This document shows positions 25,406 to 38,715 of a stretch of DNA of 64,000 bases, in pieces. The stretch is taken from the NCBI GenBank assembly GCA_943737045.1, contig CALSFV010000232.1, forward strand, positions 930,001-994,000, given 5' to 3'. Each line of letters begins with the position of its first letter. The stretch's first letter is position 1. Under the pieces are notes generated by a model, which saw only the letters and a list, made by a program, of their open reading frames with translations, made no database searches and was not told the DNA's origin. The position numbers and the translations under genes are program-made. Source of the stretch: Parapristionchus giblindavisi (Eukaryota; Nematoda; Chromadorea; Rhabditida; Diplogasteridae).

Positions 25406-26225
25406 TTTTTAATGTGCTAGCACATGACGATCATGATTGCCAAAGTTATTCGATCTAAAATTCACATAAAATTATTGTATATTTCTTTGTAGGAAACGTT
25501 TCAATGAAAAATAAATAAATAAATTAATGTAAATAAGTCAATAAATCGATATATCGGTTAGAAAATTCCTTTCTGTAGGATGTCAGCGAATCGGCAAGAT
25601 GTTTGGGAGATTTTTGATGAAAACTGCAGCAGGAACCTTACTTATTCACGAATGAATACGTTGAAAATCACATTATATAGACATATCGTATACATGCTAC
25701 AATATAGAATGTAGTATTCTAGTCACAAGAAGGAAGAGGTATACTACAAGCGGCCAAATACGCTTCTCTCATTATTTTTGCCTTTTACATCGGATAAGTT
25801 CATGATCGGCAATATGCCTTGAATGTTAATACAAAGCTCATGAAGCAAATGAAAAATATTTTCCTTTATAATATTGTAATACATTAAGATACAATGGGGC
25901 AGTAAGAACCCATTTGTGCCCTATGTCGGAGACGTTGTAATACAGAAAAGTCCTTTTTCATTAATGAATGCGTCGAAACATTCCGAGTCTAAACAAAGAT
26001 ATTTTTGATACGTAACCGGGAAACAATCTACACAAGATTTTCAGGAATATGTTATATTCTTTTTTCCCTGATTGTTCAAATTTTGCTTTTAATATATATA
26101 TATATCGAAATTTTCCTAAAAAAAATCACCACAATACTATAGGGTACGGTAGCTATATTACAGTAGTTCGAGTTACGGTACCCATGAAAATAAAAGTTGT
26201 CTCACTGTTGATATAATAGCGAATA

Positions 26226-26443
26226 TTGTCCGTATAAAATGTACTTGCGTAATTGCCTTGCTATTGGCTGGTAAAACTCAGAAGTATTCTATCGCTCAAC
26301 CCCCTTTCCCTGCATTCCCTCCTCGCACTCTCTCTCTGATCTCTGATCTAAGTGATATCTCTCTTGGTCTCTAACATAGAAATTCATTGTGTCGTAGATA
26401 ACTACTCTCGCACCAAAAAAACAAGTGTATTTTATACGGTCAG
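26226..26443. mobile_element. MITE, TTGTCCGTATAAAAT family, decayed copy
   Basis: It starts TTGTCCGTATAAAATGTACT after a TA and ends ACAAGTGTATTTTATACGGTCAG before TA. Its core (CTCTCTCTGATCTCTGATCT) is shared with the copy at 43405-43582. The same termini bound the 278-bp elements at 34197 and 38327. TA target sites and short TIRs suggest Tc1/mariner-type mobilisation. Confidence 0.75.
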
Positions 26444-26864
26444 TATTTGGTCTCGTACCATCATGAATTTTTCGACCTCGACCATTCTTAACCATGCCTA
26501 CTGCTAACAATGGTGTAAATTTTGTTGCCCTAGGCCTCCTCCCAACCGATTTCTGATTCATTGTCGTAATGATCGTTGCCGAAATGGTCAGTAACCCCCT
26601 CCCCCCAAGAAAAGGCTTCCTCGAAGATCTTGGGATGAGTTTGTAAATGAAATTAATTACCCAGAAAGAAACTAAGGCAACATGACTCAGTTCACGCGGA
26701 AAATAATTACACTTTCCTAGTGATAGCAGCTCTGCATGTTTTGTTATGCTAGTAAATGAATATTATTAATGTACATAATCATCTTAGCAATCCCCAGGCT
26801 GATGTGATAACTCCCCAGTCTTTCTGTATTTTCTCCTACACAACTAAAGAACGACCATGGCGGA

Positions 26865-27155
<291 letters not shown>

Positions 27156-27330
27156 ATAAAATTTATTCACGTCACGCGCTCATCGCTGGGTATGTATGGA
27201 ACGAATAAAGTCGTGCTTGTTCATGAGACGGGACGAACATTTCATAATCCAAAATAATCATAATCCAAAACATAATCCAAAATCGTGTAGTAATTTTATT
27301 AAATCAATTATATGTAGCTCTTCTTAACTT

Positions 27331-27365
27331 AACTTTTTCGATGTCCAGTGGACATCGAAAAAGTT
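27331..27365. repeat. Perfect 17-bp inverted repeat with a 1-nt centre
   Basis: AACTTTTTCGATGTCCA, then G, then the exact reverse complement. It could form a cruciform. It is not part of any repeat family I recognise here. Confidence 0.85.
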
Positions 27366-28071
27366 ACATTGTCGTTCACATTGTCCACTACTATACCTAT
27401 GCTACAACGTTGTGTCATAGTAAATTAAGTATCCAACTATTTTTCTTGTTTGTGTCCTATGTATTGTTCACTACGTACCACCATAATAAAGTTATTATTA
27501 TTATTATCTGCTAGGTGAAGCGGTGATATGTGGGTTGTTTTTGTAAGACTACTTCTCGTAGGAAGACATGCCTCAGGGAATCGCAATATACCTATGCCTT
27601 ACACATTACATATTATACCTTATGTGCCCGAAATCACAACGCGAACAATGTGAATATGCGAGTGGAAGATAACAAGATCAAAATGAAGCTCCGTTCTGTT
27701 TGAATTTCAATGTTATTTTTATGGGTGAAGCGCGATGTAATTTCTCGAATCTCGCGACGTTGCAGAGGTACATGATACAGTCCGTGACAGTTGCATGGTG
27801 CGCTCAAAAATATTAAATATTTTCGCAGTTACATAATAAAAATATACTTTATGCTCTGCGAATAATAGTTTAGTTCGCAGGGAAGAGCGACAACAACAGG
27901 ACACAAAACTGCATTACAGATATGAAAAAGAGGAGAAAACACAAATCAACAGCAAACAATTTTCTGGAGAGTTACACTATCCGTTTTGTGAATATTCCAA
28001 TAGTGGCCCAATGTTCAGGGCTACTGTATGACGGATGGCACAGTTACAGGGTACTGTGGTTCAGATTTCAG

Positions 28072-31000
28072 TCAGGCATCTCGGTACATAGTTGAGTTGT
28101 TAGTCGTTATATATGAATGTCCAAATCCCACATTTGTCGTTGGTTCGTTTCCATTTTTGATCCGACGGATCCATTTTAATACGGTAGATCGCAAACTGCA
28201 ATAAATCATCTTAAAATTTTCTATTTGAGGTCAAAACAATTTATTGTTAGAAAAAATAATGGGATTGAAAAATGTCTTTTTCACTCATTGTCATATTTCA
28301 TTCACATTGTCAACTATCCTTTGTTTGAGCCATAAAAACTAAGAACAATGGTCTAAATCAAAACAACCTCAACCCACCTATCGACGAATATAATAATCAG
28401 GAATGGATCGAGTGCAGGAAAGATCGCGGAACAGAGTAGTAGATAATTGACGACTTCTCCGAGCGAGAATCCGAATATTGGTGTGACAATGGTGATACTG
28501 GTTGGAACGAACGATACTATGAAGGGAACCGATCCCTGTAATAATCAAGGAGGTAACATTAATTGAAAATTTTCCCGTTTTTTTTTATTATTATTATTCA
28601 AGCATTTTCTTTCATAATCGGAAAAGTAATTTTAATTTGGAATGTTACGATAAATTAACCACATCATATATGTAATCATTAACGGTGCGAATGGATCAGA
28701 ATAGATCATGCCGATCAAACGGAATTGTTAGACTCCTGAACGGACTCCTTCGAAGATACCTCAGCTTATACGATAAATAAATTGGCCGGCCAATTTCATT
28801 TGTTGTTCATCGGAGCAATTTATCATGGCAGAAATGATTTTTGTTAAATTACAATATTTTTGCGTGATTTCTTTCAATATAGTAGATTCGAAGAAGAGAA
28901 AACAATGAAAAGAAAGAAAATTAACGAAAATGGTCCGCTCACAATCCCGTTTGATCGGCATGATCCATTCACACACACCTTTATGATACAATGATTTTTA
29001 CATATACGATATTTTATACAACAGCCCAACCTGAATGAGTAAAGCGAGAAACAAATGGAATTGGAGTGTTCGAGTAGCGTCGCTCATTATAGAGCTGTAA
29101 TTAGTCGAGTTTTATCATAAAATGTATTATATACAGGTCTTGCATTATTGCTCTCAATACTTTTTAAAAGTTTTAAATATAATAGCAATTAATTTCTTTG
29201 AACATTGCGCACAACAATGCACACAAGCCGGGTAAATGATGAAGGAGAAGCAGAAAAAAGTGGACAGAAAATTTCTCGGCAATATTTCGTCCAAAATGAA
29301 AATTGCCCAAAATTGCCGTACATTTTGTTTGTTTTTTTAAAATTTCTGATCAAAAATCAAAAAGCCGAAACTCTGCCAAATTAAAAAAAGGCAACAATTA
29401 ATCAATTTAATTGAAATTCATAAAAATTATTCTTGCAATACCAAATTTCAGCTTCCGTGCACCTGGTGCAAAATGTTTAGTTTACAGCGTGCCAGCTATA
29501 TGCCACCACCTATAACTCCTCTTGGAGGTTTGACCATTCCCTTGTTAGATGATATGACAAACTACTCGCAAGATAGTTTGGCTGGCTTGCTGTCTAAATC
29601 TATTCAGTTTTATGTCTGACTGCTCACCTGAGTATGCGCATCTCAACTACAATTCGAGCTATCAACACCCCGATAACGATGAAAGTAACAGTGAATGCCA
29701 CCAGGGCAACGAGTAATGATATACCCGTTCGAAGAATCATGTGGTCATCCTTGTCCTGCAACGGATTGGCATCAACTCAAAATTAACTGTTAAAGGGAGC
29801 GTAAGCTCACTCAATGGTATCTTCGATGCGCAATGCTCTCTCGTTGTTAGAGAACAGAGAAATAGTGTGCGCAATGAAGAGAACATTGAGTGAGGTAACG
29901 CTCCCTTTAACAGTTTATCACTTTATCAAGATTGATTAGCAAGATTAACTTGTAAGCAGTGTTTCCACTGAATCTTAAGTGTCATAAAAGCTCAAAATAA
30001 AAACGGAATTAAAAAAGTTATTTTCAGAACAATACAAATGATTTATTGAGCAAGCATTATTGACTGGGTCTGACGATCTAATTGCGTAACCACAAATCTT
30101 CTTGTAAATTTAAAGATGGAGAAATGTCACTGAAATCCGTCCTATCTCTCTTGCGCGAGTGCCAAATGATATGCGAGAAGTTAGCGCGGCCATTTCATCT
30201 ATCCCATAGCGCAGTGATACACGTTCGGGCTCATTAATACTTTTCGAAACCTATAGAAGACTTTCCTCAATTTTCAAATATTGCGCCTTTTCATGCGCGG
30301 ACTTGAAGGTACATTCACGTTTCTAGTGGTCAGTAAGCTGAATCAGCATACAATAAATAGTGTACGGTACATAGCATAACGTTGGCAAACTTTCTGCCTT
30401 CACAGTGTGTTCGCGAAAAGTACTCCACCTTTAACGGACAGTTAAGGCTCTATTTTTATGTATTTGAATTCCCTTCCATTTTTCCTCAACAATAAAGTCT
30501 ACCAAAGATGTAGCAATTAACGTGCAAAAACACTAGCGGGAATCACTAAGGAGCGGGATTAGGATTCATCGGATCTTACTTTAGCGAATCGCATATACAT
30601 AGCAATCCGAATTATGCGTTCCGATGTTATGAAAATATGTTATTCAATCAATTTGACAAAACGCCTTATCACGGATCTCCTGTAAAAATGTAAGAAAACG
30701 AGACCTTTTTGCCACAATTATAAATTTTCGCTCTCCTATTTGGAAGATACTTGTTTGATTAATCATAATGAAGGAAAGCAGAAGGCATAGGCACTTGTTT
30801 TCGCCAAATTTACATTTTAATCGATTTTTTGATCTACCACTTTGGGGAGCCATTTCCCTCTTCCCCTCATTCCCTCTTTCTCTCATTATGGTTAACAATA
30901 AAGGTGGATACCCGCGAATATTTTCGTGAACAAACTGTGAAGACAGAATGTTAGAAAAAGATATTCTGCATGTCGTTTACCATTCATTTAACACCAATTC

Positions 31001-32438
31001 AGCTTATTGAATCATGATTACAATCGCACTCACTCTCCTTGCACATCACTTTGCACTTGCATAAGCGAGATGCAAGAGAGTTGTATGAACATTCGCGGGT
31101 CTCTAAAGTGAACCTTGAATCAAAGAAGTATCATCCAAATCGGAGAGCGAAAATATAAAACGGTCGCATGGCTTCTTTCATTCTTACAGGAGATCCGTGA
31201 TATGTTGTAGTAGCTTTGTAAGACGCAAATTTAAATTCGCGGGAAATCAATTTTTTCAAAGGGTTACTCTCAATAAACAATACAAATGTTTAAAAGCTTA
31301 TCCAGAATATAACTCCGCCATAAACAGTGTTATTCATATACTCTTCTTTCTCTACTAGTGATCGTAGCACATCAGAGAAATACTCGTGCGTACCAGTGTT
31401 GTCACTGCAGAAGCTTTAACGAAATTAGCAATTATGTGGTATTCAACCTAGAAAAAAATACGCAAGTATGATGAAACATATGTGTATAATATGAAGAATT
31501 TCTCTTTACTTTGGGGAATTATGTAAATCTTTTTTTCCAAATAAACTAACGCCAGAGCTAGAGCCACGTAAACGAAGATTGAAGTAAAGCCAATATTTAT
31601 GACCACAGCAGCCATGGGAAATAAGATTGGATGTTTGTTAATTTCGAGAAATTTCGGCCTTAAATGAATTTCATAACTATTTTAATTTTTTTATATATCG
31701 TTTAAACGCAGATCAAGGAATATTATTATTTATCGCAAATGAATATTGCTAATTGACATGCGTTTACCCTCCTGTTCTCAGTGTGCCCCGAACATATTCA
31801 TATTACTCGTATTATTAAATTTTATTCAAATGTATAGTCGCGTGATCGACACGCAGATAAAATATATAAAACATATACGCAGCTTACCTGCATATCGCTC
31901 TGTATCGATAAAAGAAGTGGAAGACGAGAATTATATATATTTCATAATGACATGTCATAAATATAACTTGGTAAACTTTGCCCCAAAACTGGTTGACATA
32001 TTTCGCACGCTCTATGTAGAGTATGAAACCATTTTTAATTCCGATCAAAACCTTTAAATTAAATTAAAATCTGAAGTTAATTTTCATGAGTGGAACTTCT
32101 CACTGGGATTAGAAAAGCGTGCATTAGAGATATCACTACGTCTACTGAGGCAAATATAACTAATAAATATCGATATCCTCCGAGGTGGGAGCTATTTGAA
32201 TGAAAAACAGCAGATATGAGTAGAATATTGCCGATTATAGAGATGGATAGAGTAATGAGAGTGAAGAGCTGCAATTGTCGTGATATGCATTACAATCATA
32301 TATTTCGCTAGATATAGAGGTATTATTAGTCATTGAGAAATCAATGAACATTTATAAATAAAATCTCTAACATTAAAGCTACATGACTCAATTATTTCGA
32401 AAAATTGTTACACTTGCCTCGTGATAGTAGCTCTGCAT
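28072..32438 (-). CDS. Gene E: Str-superfamily chemoreceptor with intact frame but two non-GT donors
   Basis: Exons in translation order are 32418-32438, 32104-32268, 31888-32051, 31551-31658, 31302-31404, 29628-29755, 29031-29094, 28378-28535 and 28072-28195. The joined frame is open for 344 residues. It has the usual motifs: LGGYRYLL, HFFYRYRAIC, FPALDPFLIIIFVDR, and a tail ending NNSTMYRDA. Two splice donors are abnormal. Intron 1 starts GCAAGT after a codon changed from CAG to GAG (MQSYYHE). Intron 5 starts ATAAGC where all paralogues have GTAAGC, GTGAGC or similar; read-through reaches a stop within four codons. GC-AG introns splice normally, but AT-AG is rarely used, so the gene may be a very young pseudogene or may splice inefficiently. 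Introns 5 (1.5 kb) and 6 hold SINE-like, TIR and foldback repeats. Confidence 0.75.
29784..29915. repeat. TIR element, TTAAAGGGAGCG family, copy 3, upstream of exon 6 of gene E
   Basis: AACTGTTAAAGGGAGCGTAA and its inverse (ending CCCTTTAACAGTT) bound it. The internal GCGCAATGCTCTCTCGTTG is shared with the other copies. It has the longest paired ends of the four copies. Confidence 0.85.
30131..30260. repeat. SINE-like tRNA-derived repeat in intron 5 of gene E
   Basis: It is similar to 6965-7095: GCCAAATGATATGCGAGAAG, TAGCGCAGTGATACACG and TTCGAAACCTATAG. The A-box and B-box-like spacing resembles a tRNA-derived promoter. It cannot fold as a functional tRNA. Confidence 0.45.
30667..31203. mobile_element. 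Small relative of the 12584-14071 foldback element, in intron 5 of gene E
   Basis: The left end (ATCACGGATCTCCTGTAA) and right end (its inverse, then ATAT) match the termini of the larger element. The arms pair for about 85 bp, including TTTTCGCTCTCCNATTTGGA. The centre includes a repeat with TTCGTGAACAAACTGTGAAG shared with 9170, 30405 and 62240, so it may be nested. Confidence 0.7.
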
Positions 32439-34194
32439 ATTTTCTTGTGCCAGAAAATGATGAATATTAATGTAATCATCATAGCAATCCCCAGGCTCAT
32501 GTGATAACTCCCTAGTGTTTCCGTATTTTCACGTACATCACTAAAGTACAATCATGGTGGAGCTCGCTTAATGAATACTAATCGTTGCACTCTGGTTTTA
32601 AGAACAATAACAATAATAATGTATACCTTCAATCGAACACTTCGTGGAAAGATTTTATCCTCGATGGAATTTATATATTACATATCAAAAGTTATTGACA
32701 GGTCAAATTGCCATAATTACTATTCGAGTCATATACCAAGTGAAAGAGCATGAAATTCGGAATAATGCAAACTTCAGTACATGACCATCTGTTGTCTGTT
32801 AAAGATTGATACGCTTGAGTTGGCATGACTGACTCCCGCAACGATTAACATGGGATAGAATGTGAATGTTGTATGGAAATTAGCGTAAGTGACAATGGGA
32901 AAGTGAGTCGTTCGGTCGTGTGATATATCTCTACAGTACAGCCCGATCTCCTTTAGTACACGAGTAGCACTGCGGCGCTCATTTGCGCTCATCATTTATT
33001 TCTGCGGGTACTGAATACTTTTCGATTCTCAAAGTCTTAATCATGAGTTTCCGTTATGAAAAGTTGTTTTAATGACTAAAAAAACTGAAACAAAATTTCT
33101 ATTAATGAGAAAAAACAATTAAAAGGCAAATCACACTAGTCTCAAAATGATGGGTACTGTAAATTTCGAAAAATGTCTTACGGCGATCGTGCGATCGATT
33201 CGTGATATTACAGTATACCTTTCCAGTAAATAATTACCCATCGTTTTCGGACCAGTGTGATTTGTCTTTTAATTGCTTTTTCTCATTAATACAAATTTTG
33301 TTTCAGTTTCTTTAGTCATTAAAACAACTTTTCATAACGGAAACTCATGATTAAGACTTTGAGAATCGAAAAGTATTCAGTACCCGCAGAAATAAATGAT
33401 GAGCGCAAATGAGCGCCTCTGCGCGCCGCAGTGTTACTCGTGTACAAAAGGAGATCGGGCTGTACTGTATAATTCTACCCGAATAGTCTTGTTACGAAAA
33501 AACTCGAATGTCTCCATCTTTAAAGCGACCGTAATTACCGAAGTACAAGTACATTTCACTCTGCTATCATCAAAATGACTTGCGAAATATCAAAATTACA
33601 TCGATATCTATGGTGTCAAAAAAACCCCCGTGGATGACTAACAAAACAATAATAAGATACACCTTTTCCCATGCCGAACAATGGATAATCCGGTCAAATT
33701 TTAAAATTATCTCTCAGCACTCTGTGCATTTTGGTTAAAATAACAATACACACTTAATTTCATGACGAGCTGCAATCTTTTATATTCAAAATGATCGAAG
33801 TAACAAAATAACATTCATTCATAATAGTTGTTTGACAATATCATTATATCACCATTATGATTATATAATTATAGATTATTGTAAGTACATAGTTTTCTGC
33901 CGATAACTAAAAGAAGAAAATTTCGATTTTGCGGACCATGCCAGAGAACCAATAAGTAATTATAATAAATACTCGTCAACATGCACTATTTTCTTGTTTC
34001 CCTGTCAACGCAGAGCGTCAAATTAGCCTTGGGAATTAGCTGAAACTAGAATAGTGTCTTGTCTAGTGATGATTGTTGATCCGTACTGACAATACTTGTG
34101 AGTAAATAAAAAATGAGTAGGAGGTATGCATACACCAGCGTTTCGCAGATATTATTATTAGCTTAGATTACTATAATGTGAGAAATAGTTCTGC
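32439..34194. other. Gap between gene E and the MITE/LINE block; foldback element only
   Basis: No exon is visible. The only structured feature is the foldback element at 32932-33469. The promoter of gene E must lie just above 32438 on the minus strand. The right half (33500-34190) is AT-rich and unassigned. Confidence 0.5.
32932..33469. mobile_element. Foldback element of ~538 bp with ~225-bp arms
   Basis: The left arm (TACAGTACAGCCCGATCTCC onward) and right arm (ending GGAGATCGGGCTGTACTGTA) are inverted copies that include TTCATAACGGAAACTCATGA. The right arm carries about 8 bp that the left arm lacks (CTCTGCGC near 33418). The 85-bp loop contains ACGGCGATCGTGCGATCG. No coding potential. 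Confidence 0.85.
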
Positions 34195-34196
34195 TA

Positions 34197-34474
34197 TTGA
34201 CCGTATAAAATACACTTGTTTATTTGGTACGAGAGTAGCCAATCACTCCCACAAGAGACTTTCTTGTTTTGCACGGTTCAGAAACTATACCGATCTCTTT
34301 TATATATAATATAGCGCGCGGCGAAGGTCAGCCGGGTTAGAGAGAGGCAGCGGAGAGACAATCGAGAGGCGGGGCGAGATGTAGAAGGCTACATCTCGCT
34401 CGTCTCTCGATTGTGACTTCCGTTCGTTAGCACCGTTTGTCATTTTCTTATGCAAGTACATTTTATACGCACAA
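34197..34474. mobile_element. 278-bp MITE with TA target duplication (left twin)
   Basis: It starts TTGACCGTATAAAATACACT and ends with TACATTTTATACGCACAA, flanked by TA on both sides. The inside contains a hairpin (GAGATGTAGAAGGCTACATCTC). It is nearly identical, in the same orientation, to 38327-38604. The TIR and TA duplication suggest mobilisation by a Tc1/mariner transposase. Confidence 0.9.
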
Positions 34475-35005
34475 TAGGCCTGTTTTATCTCTAAAGAACT
34501 TCGTGAAAACACTTCTTTAAACCCGCGAAGATATTTTCGTATAGAAGACGAGGGTGCGCTTTCTGAAAATTACTCAAATTTCAAAGTTTTCTAACCTGCT
34601 ATTTCGAACCTGTCAACAAACCCGAACGATGCGGATGATAAGTCACTGCACTGTCGGCAAATTGCAGATAACAAGTGACCGGACAAGGGAAGCACATCTG
34701 GCAAAGGAACGAATTCTGAAAGAGATCATATGTGTCGATTGGATTGAGTGAGAGTCCGCTGAAAGTGCTTTCAAAAGTCTACATTTTCAATCGATATTTT
34801 AAACTCATCCGCCGCAAAGATATCATAACTCTGTGTTTGTTGAAGCTGCAGGTTCCAAAATTGGCAGAAAATTGGCCCATACTACAACACTTGGACGAGT
34901 GAGCCCGATCGGCCGACTAAGTCAATGTGTAGGTATTGCATTATAACGATAATAAATATTATAATTCAACCAACTTTCTTTGTTTATTGTGCATTAATCG
35001 TGTTC

Positions 35006-38000
35006 CCGCGCGCTGATTAGCCTGATAGCGTATGCGGCGCCCTCCCCGGTGGCGGATGGGGAGCTTGCCTGCTCTGCAGGGGCAGACCAAAGGGGGCCCT
35101 TCACTGGCTGGAGACGCGGGTGGGGTGCGGAATTGGGCACCACACTCCAACTAAAAGCCCACATTCCAACGACCAGCAGTGAAGGGGAGGCGAGCCGGCG
35201 CAGCCTCCAACAAATAAGTGCCCAGCCCTCACGCAGGTTGCTAGGAAGGCAACAGCCTGCGGACATACTCAGCCAACAACCTTCTCCCGTAAGCGTTCGC
35301 AACCCCGGAGATTGAATGTAATCGCGAAAGTGGAGGGTCTCACGCGGCGTAGATGGAAAGAATTCAGCCAAGTGTACTGGCTCGAACGACATCCTGAAGA
35401 GACCTGCAGATAAAAACCGCCGAACATCCCCAAGTACACAGGAACCCCGCCCGACAAGAAACCACAACTGTTTCCGCCTATCGACCTACAACTACCGAAC
35501 AATCCATTCCGACGAAGACATGCGCACCCTCATCGACTCCACCGAACGTATACGTTATGACGTTATAGCTCTACAAGAGACTAAAGCCAAAATCGAGTCT
35601 ACGAGAACGACAAAATATGGCGATCTCCTAATAATAGGAAAGAAGATCGATAAGAAGAATGTAGGAGGAGTCGGATTCATTGTCCATCGCAGCATCCAAC
35701 ACCTAGTCCATTCCTCCATCGTCATCAATCCCCGCCTAGCTATACTCCGTCTTACCCTCGGAAAAGCCAAGGTTGCAATCATAACCGTCCATAGATGCTC
35801 CCACGTCAGCCGCCACAGACCAGGAAAGAGAGATATTTTACGTCGACCTCGAACGAACCATCAAAAACGAACGTTCCTACTACAAGTACGTGGTCGGAGA
35901 CTTCAACGCCACTCTGGACACTTCCAACCCATCCCCGCGTATTGGTAGATTCGGCTGCGATCACTCCAACGAAAACGGAGAACACCTCACCGATCTCCTA
36001 TCAGCATGCAACCTATACCACGGGAACAGCATCTTCTCCAAAAGACCAAACACCCGCTGGACTTGGGAGAGCCCAAACGGTACCACTAGAAACGAGATCG
36101 ACCATATCCTCACGAATAGAAGATGGAGTCTCAGGCTCAACTCACGCATCCAACGAAGAGACATGAACAGACCTCCCACCATTCGATTTCCTGCCTACGA
36201 CATGGCCACCCTCGACAACGCAATCAGAGACTACCAATGTCGCAGAGACCATGACGCCTCCACTGACTTCGACCTACTTTGCCAAGGCCTGAAAGTCTGT
36301 GGAGATGCTGCTGCAAAACGACCTCCAACAGCCTCTGGCGATCGCATCAATGCCAAGGCGAAAGCCCTTCTCCAAGAACGAGCTGAACTCGCCAGGGATC
36401 CCAAAGCTACCCACCTTGAGAAGATCGCTAACAAGGCCTGCCGAGCTGCAATGGAAAAGCATACAGAGACGCAAAGATTATGGACGCTGCTCTCGCGAAA
36501 GCAAGCATCAAACGGGCTCGAAGACTACTCTCCGACCACCGAGGAGTAACAACGTGCATGAAGGACCCCCATGGGGTGGGAAAGACTTCTCGACCGGAAA
36601 TAGAGAAAATAGTAACCGATTACTACACCGAGCTGTATAGCTCGACGACTCCAGTGATCCGCACTCCCACTCCACCCCCAGAGCCGGTCCCTCCCATTCT
36701 ACCATCGGAAGTACGTCACGCTATTCGAGCGCTCAAAGGGAAAACCGACCCAGGACCCGATGGAATCAAAGCTGGATCAGACCATCTCCACACTACTCTA
36801 GCCGAGTACCTCAACGTCTACCTGCTGTCGAGAAAGGTCCCCGCACAATGGAAAAACCTCCCGCACGATATTGCTACACAAGAAAGGAGATCGTGACAAC
36901 ATATCCAACTATCGCCCTATTGCTCTTCTATCACAAGTGTACAAGGTGTTCACAAAGATCATCCTAAACAGGCTGGAAAGGCAGCTGGACTCATTCCAAC
37001 CGGTTGAACAATCCGGATTCCGTAAAGGATACTCCTGCACAGACCACATCCACTCATTCTCCCAACTAGTGGAACGCACAAAAGAATTCAAGTAGCCCCT
37101 GATACTCGCCTTCGTCGACTATCAAAAAGCTTTCGACAGCGTCGAACTCGGTGCCGTATGGAACGGTCTTCTTCAAGCAGGTGTGGACTCTGCCTACATC
37201 GACCTCCTCGCCGAATGCAATGACTCAACCACCACTCTGATTCGCATGTTCACTGACGACCTCACCATCCCCATCGGAAAAGGCGTTCGACAAGGTGATA
37301 CCTTCTCCCCTAAACTGTTCACAACAGCCGTACAATACGCCATGCTACAACTGAATTGGGAGGAGAAAGGCATCAGCATCGACGGACGCAAGCTGAACAA
37401 TCTTCGATTCGCCGATGACATTGTACTGATCAGCCAGAACTCCGTGGAGATGCAGTCGCTCTTAGAAGACCTCGATAAGGCCGGCCGCTCGATTGGAACA
37501 TGTCGAAATGAACATGTCGAAAACCGAGGTGATGAGGAACTCAATCCCCCATATCCCTCCATGGCAACCCCATGCGTGAAACCGAATCTTATGTATACCT
37601 GGGAAGACTGATCAACATGACGAACGATCTGAAAGGCGAAATAGTGCAACGACGAAGCTCAGCCTGGGCCGCAATGAAATCCATCAAAGAAGCCACACTA
37701 CTCCTAAAGGACAGCTCTTTGAAAGCCCACCTCTACAGTCCTTCCCGCGCTATGCTACGGAGCCGAATCCTGGGCCGAGAACAAGACAATTTCACTCTCG
37801 ATGACGCGCACTGGAACGATCGCTTCTCGGCATCTCCAGACACGACCAGCGAGAACAACAGCTTCGAAGTAACGACCTACGCAAGAGATCCGGCATTCGA
37901 GACGCCGTCACCCACATAGCGATCGCAAAAATCCGATGGGCTGGACATGTCGCCCGCAGGAGAGACGATAGATGGACTAATAGTATCACATTCTGGTACC

Positions 38001-38176
38001 CCCGTGAAATAAAACGCACCCTCGGACGCCCAGCTACCAGATGGCGAGATTCCCTAAAGCTACTAACCCCCCTGGCGGTCATTGGTACCAAATTGCCCAA
38101 GACCGTAACCTATGGAAGTCACACGTCCGACGCTAACACTATCGATAGATGAACATCGGACATCCAAGTATCCAAG
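35006..38176 (+). mobile_element. Degenerate RTE-like LINE (non-LTR retrotransposon), near full length
   Basis: The 3.17-kb insertion is flanked by an 11-bp duplication (TAATCGTGTTC at 34995-35005 and 38177-38187) and ends in a short CATCCAAGTATCCAAG repeat, as RTE elements do. Frames encode an AP-type endonuclease (YDVIALQETKAK near 35550; VVGDFNATLDT near 35890; EIDHILTNR near 36090). A reverse transcriptase follows (GPDGIKAG; NYRPIALLSQVYK; FVDYQKAFDSVE; GVRQGDTFSPKLF; catalytic LRFADDIVLIS near 37400). At least three frameshifts and an in-frame TAG at 37093-37095 inactivate it. It is GC-richer than its surroundings. The 3.2-kb length fits the RTE clade; the clade call rests on domain order and size. 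Confidence 0.9.
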
Positions 38177-38326
38177 TAATCGTGTTCATTAGCTGCAGAC
38201 TTATATTTGCCTGCAGTTTATGATAGCTGAAAAAAGACTGCTGAAGACAGACAACTTTCAAGCCGGTATGGTAAACTCTACGCATTATTGCACCCATGGG
38301 TATTTATTACGTTTACTGTATTACTA

Positions 38327-38604
38327 TTGACCGTATAAAATACACTTGTTTATTTGGTACGAGAGTAGCCAACCACTCCCACAAGAGACTTTCTTGTTTT
38401 GCATGGTTCAGAAACTATGCCGATCTCTTTTATATATTATATAGCGCGCGGCGAAGGTCAGCCGGGTTAGAGAGAGGCAGCGGAGAGACAATCGAGAGGC
38501 GGGGCGAGATGTAGAAGGCTACATCTCGATCGTCTCTCGATTGTGACTTCCGTTCGTTAGCACCATTTGTCATCTTCTTATGCAAGTACATTTTATACGC
38601 ACAA
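38327..38604. mobile_element. 278-bp MITE with TA target duplication (right twin)
   Basis: It matches 34197-34474 with only a few substitutions, including the hairpin and both termini, and is flanked by TA. It ends about 110 bp before exon 1 of gene F, so it may contribute to that gene's promoter region. Confidence 0.9.
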
Positions 38605-38715
38605 TATATATAGTCTAGCGAATGTTTCTTTAACTCTTATATTTGCCTGCAACGCAGTAGTGACAGCGGACAGCTGCAAGAGAGTGTTAGTGCTCAGGTG
38701 CTGGCGCAACAAAAA

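Noticed and set aside
34994..35500. Open frames of 157 and 77 codons on the minus strand
   Set aside because: They are antisense to the 5' part of the GC-rich LINE and have no recognisable domain.
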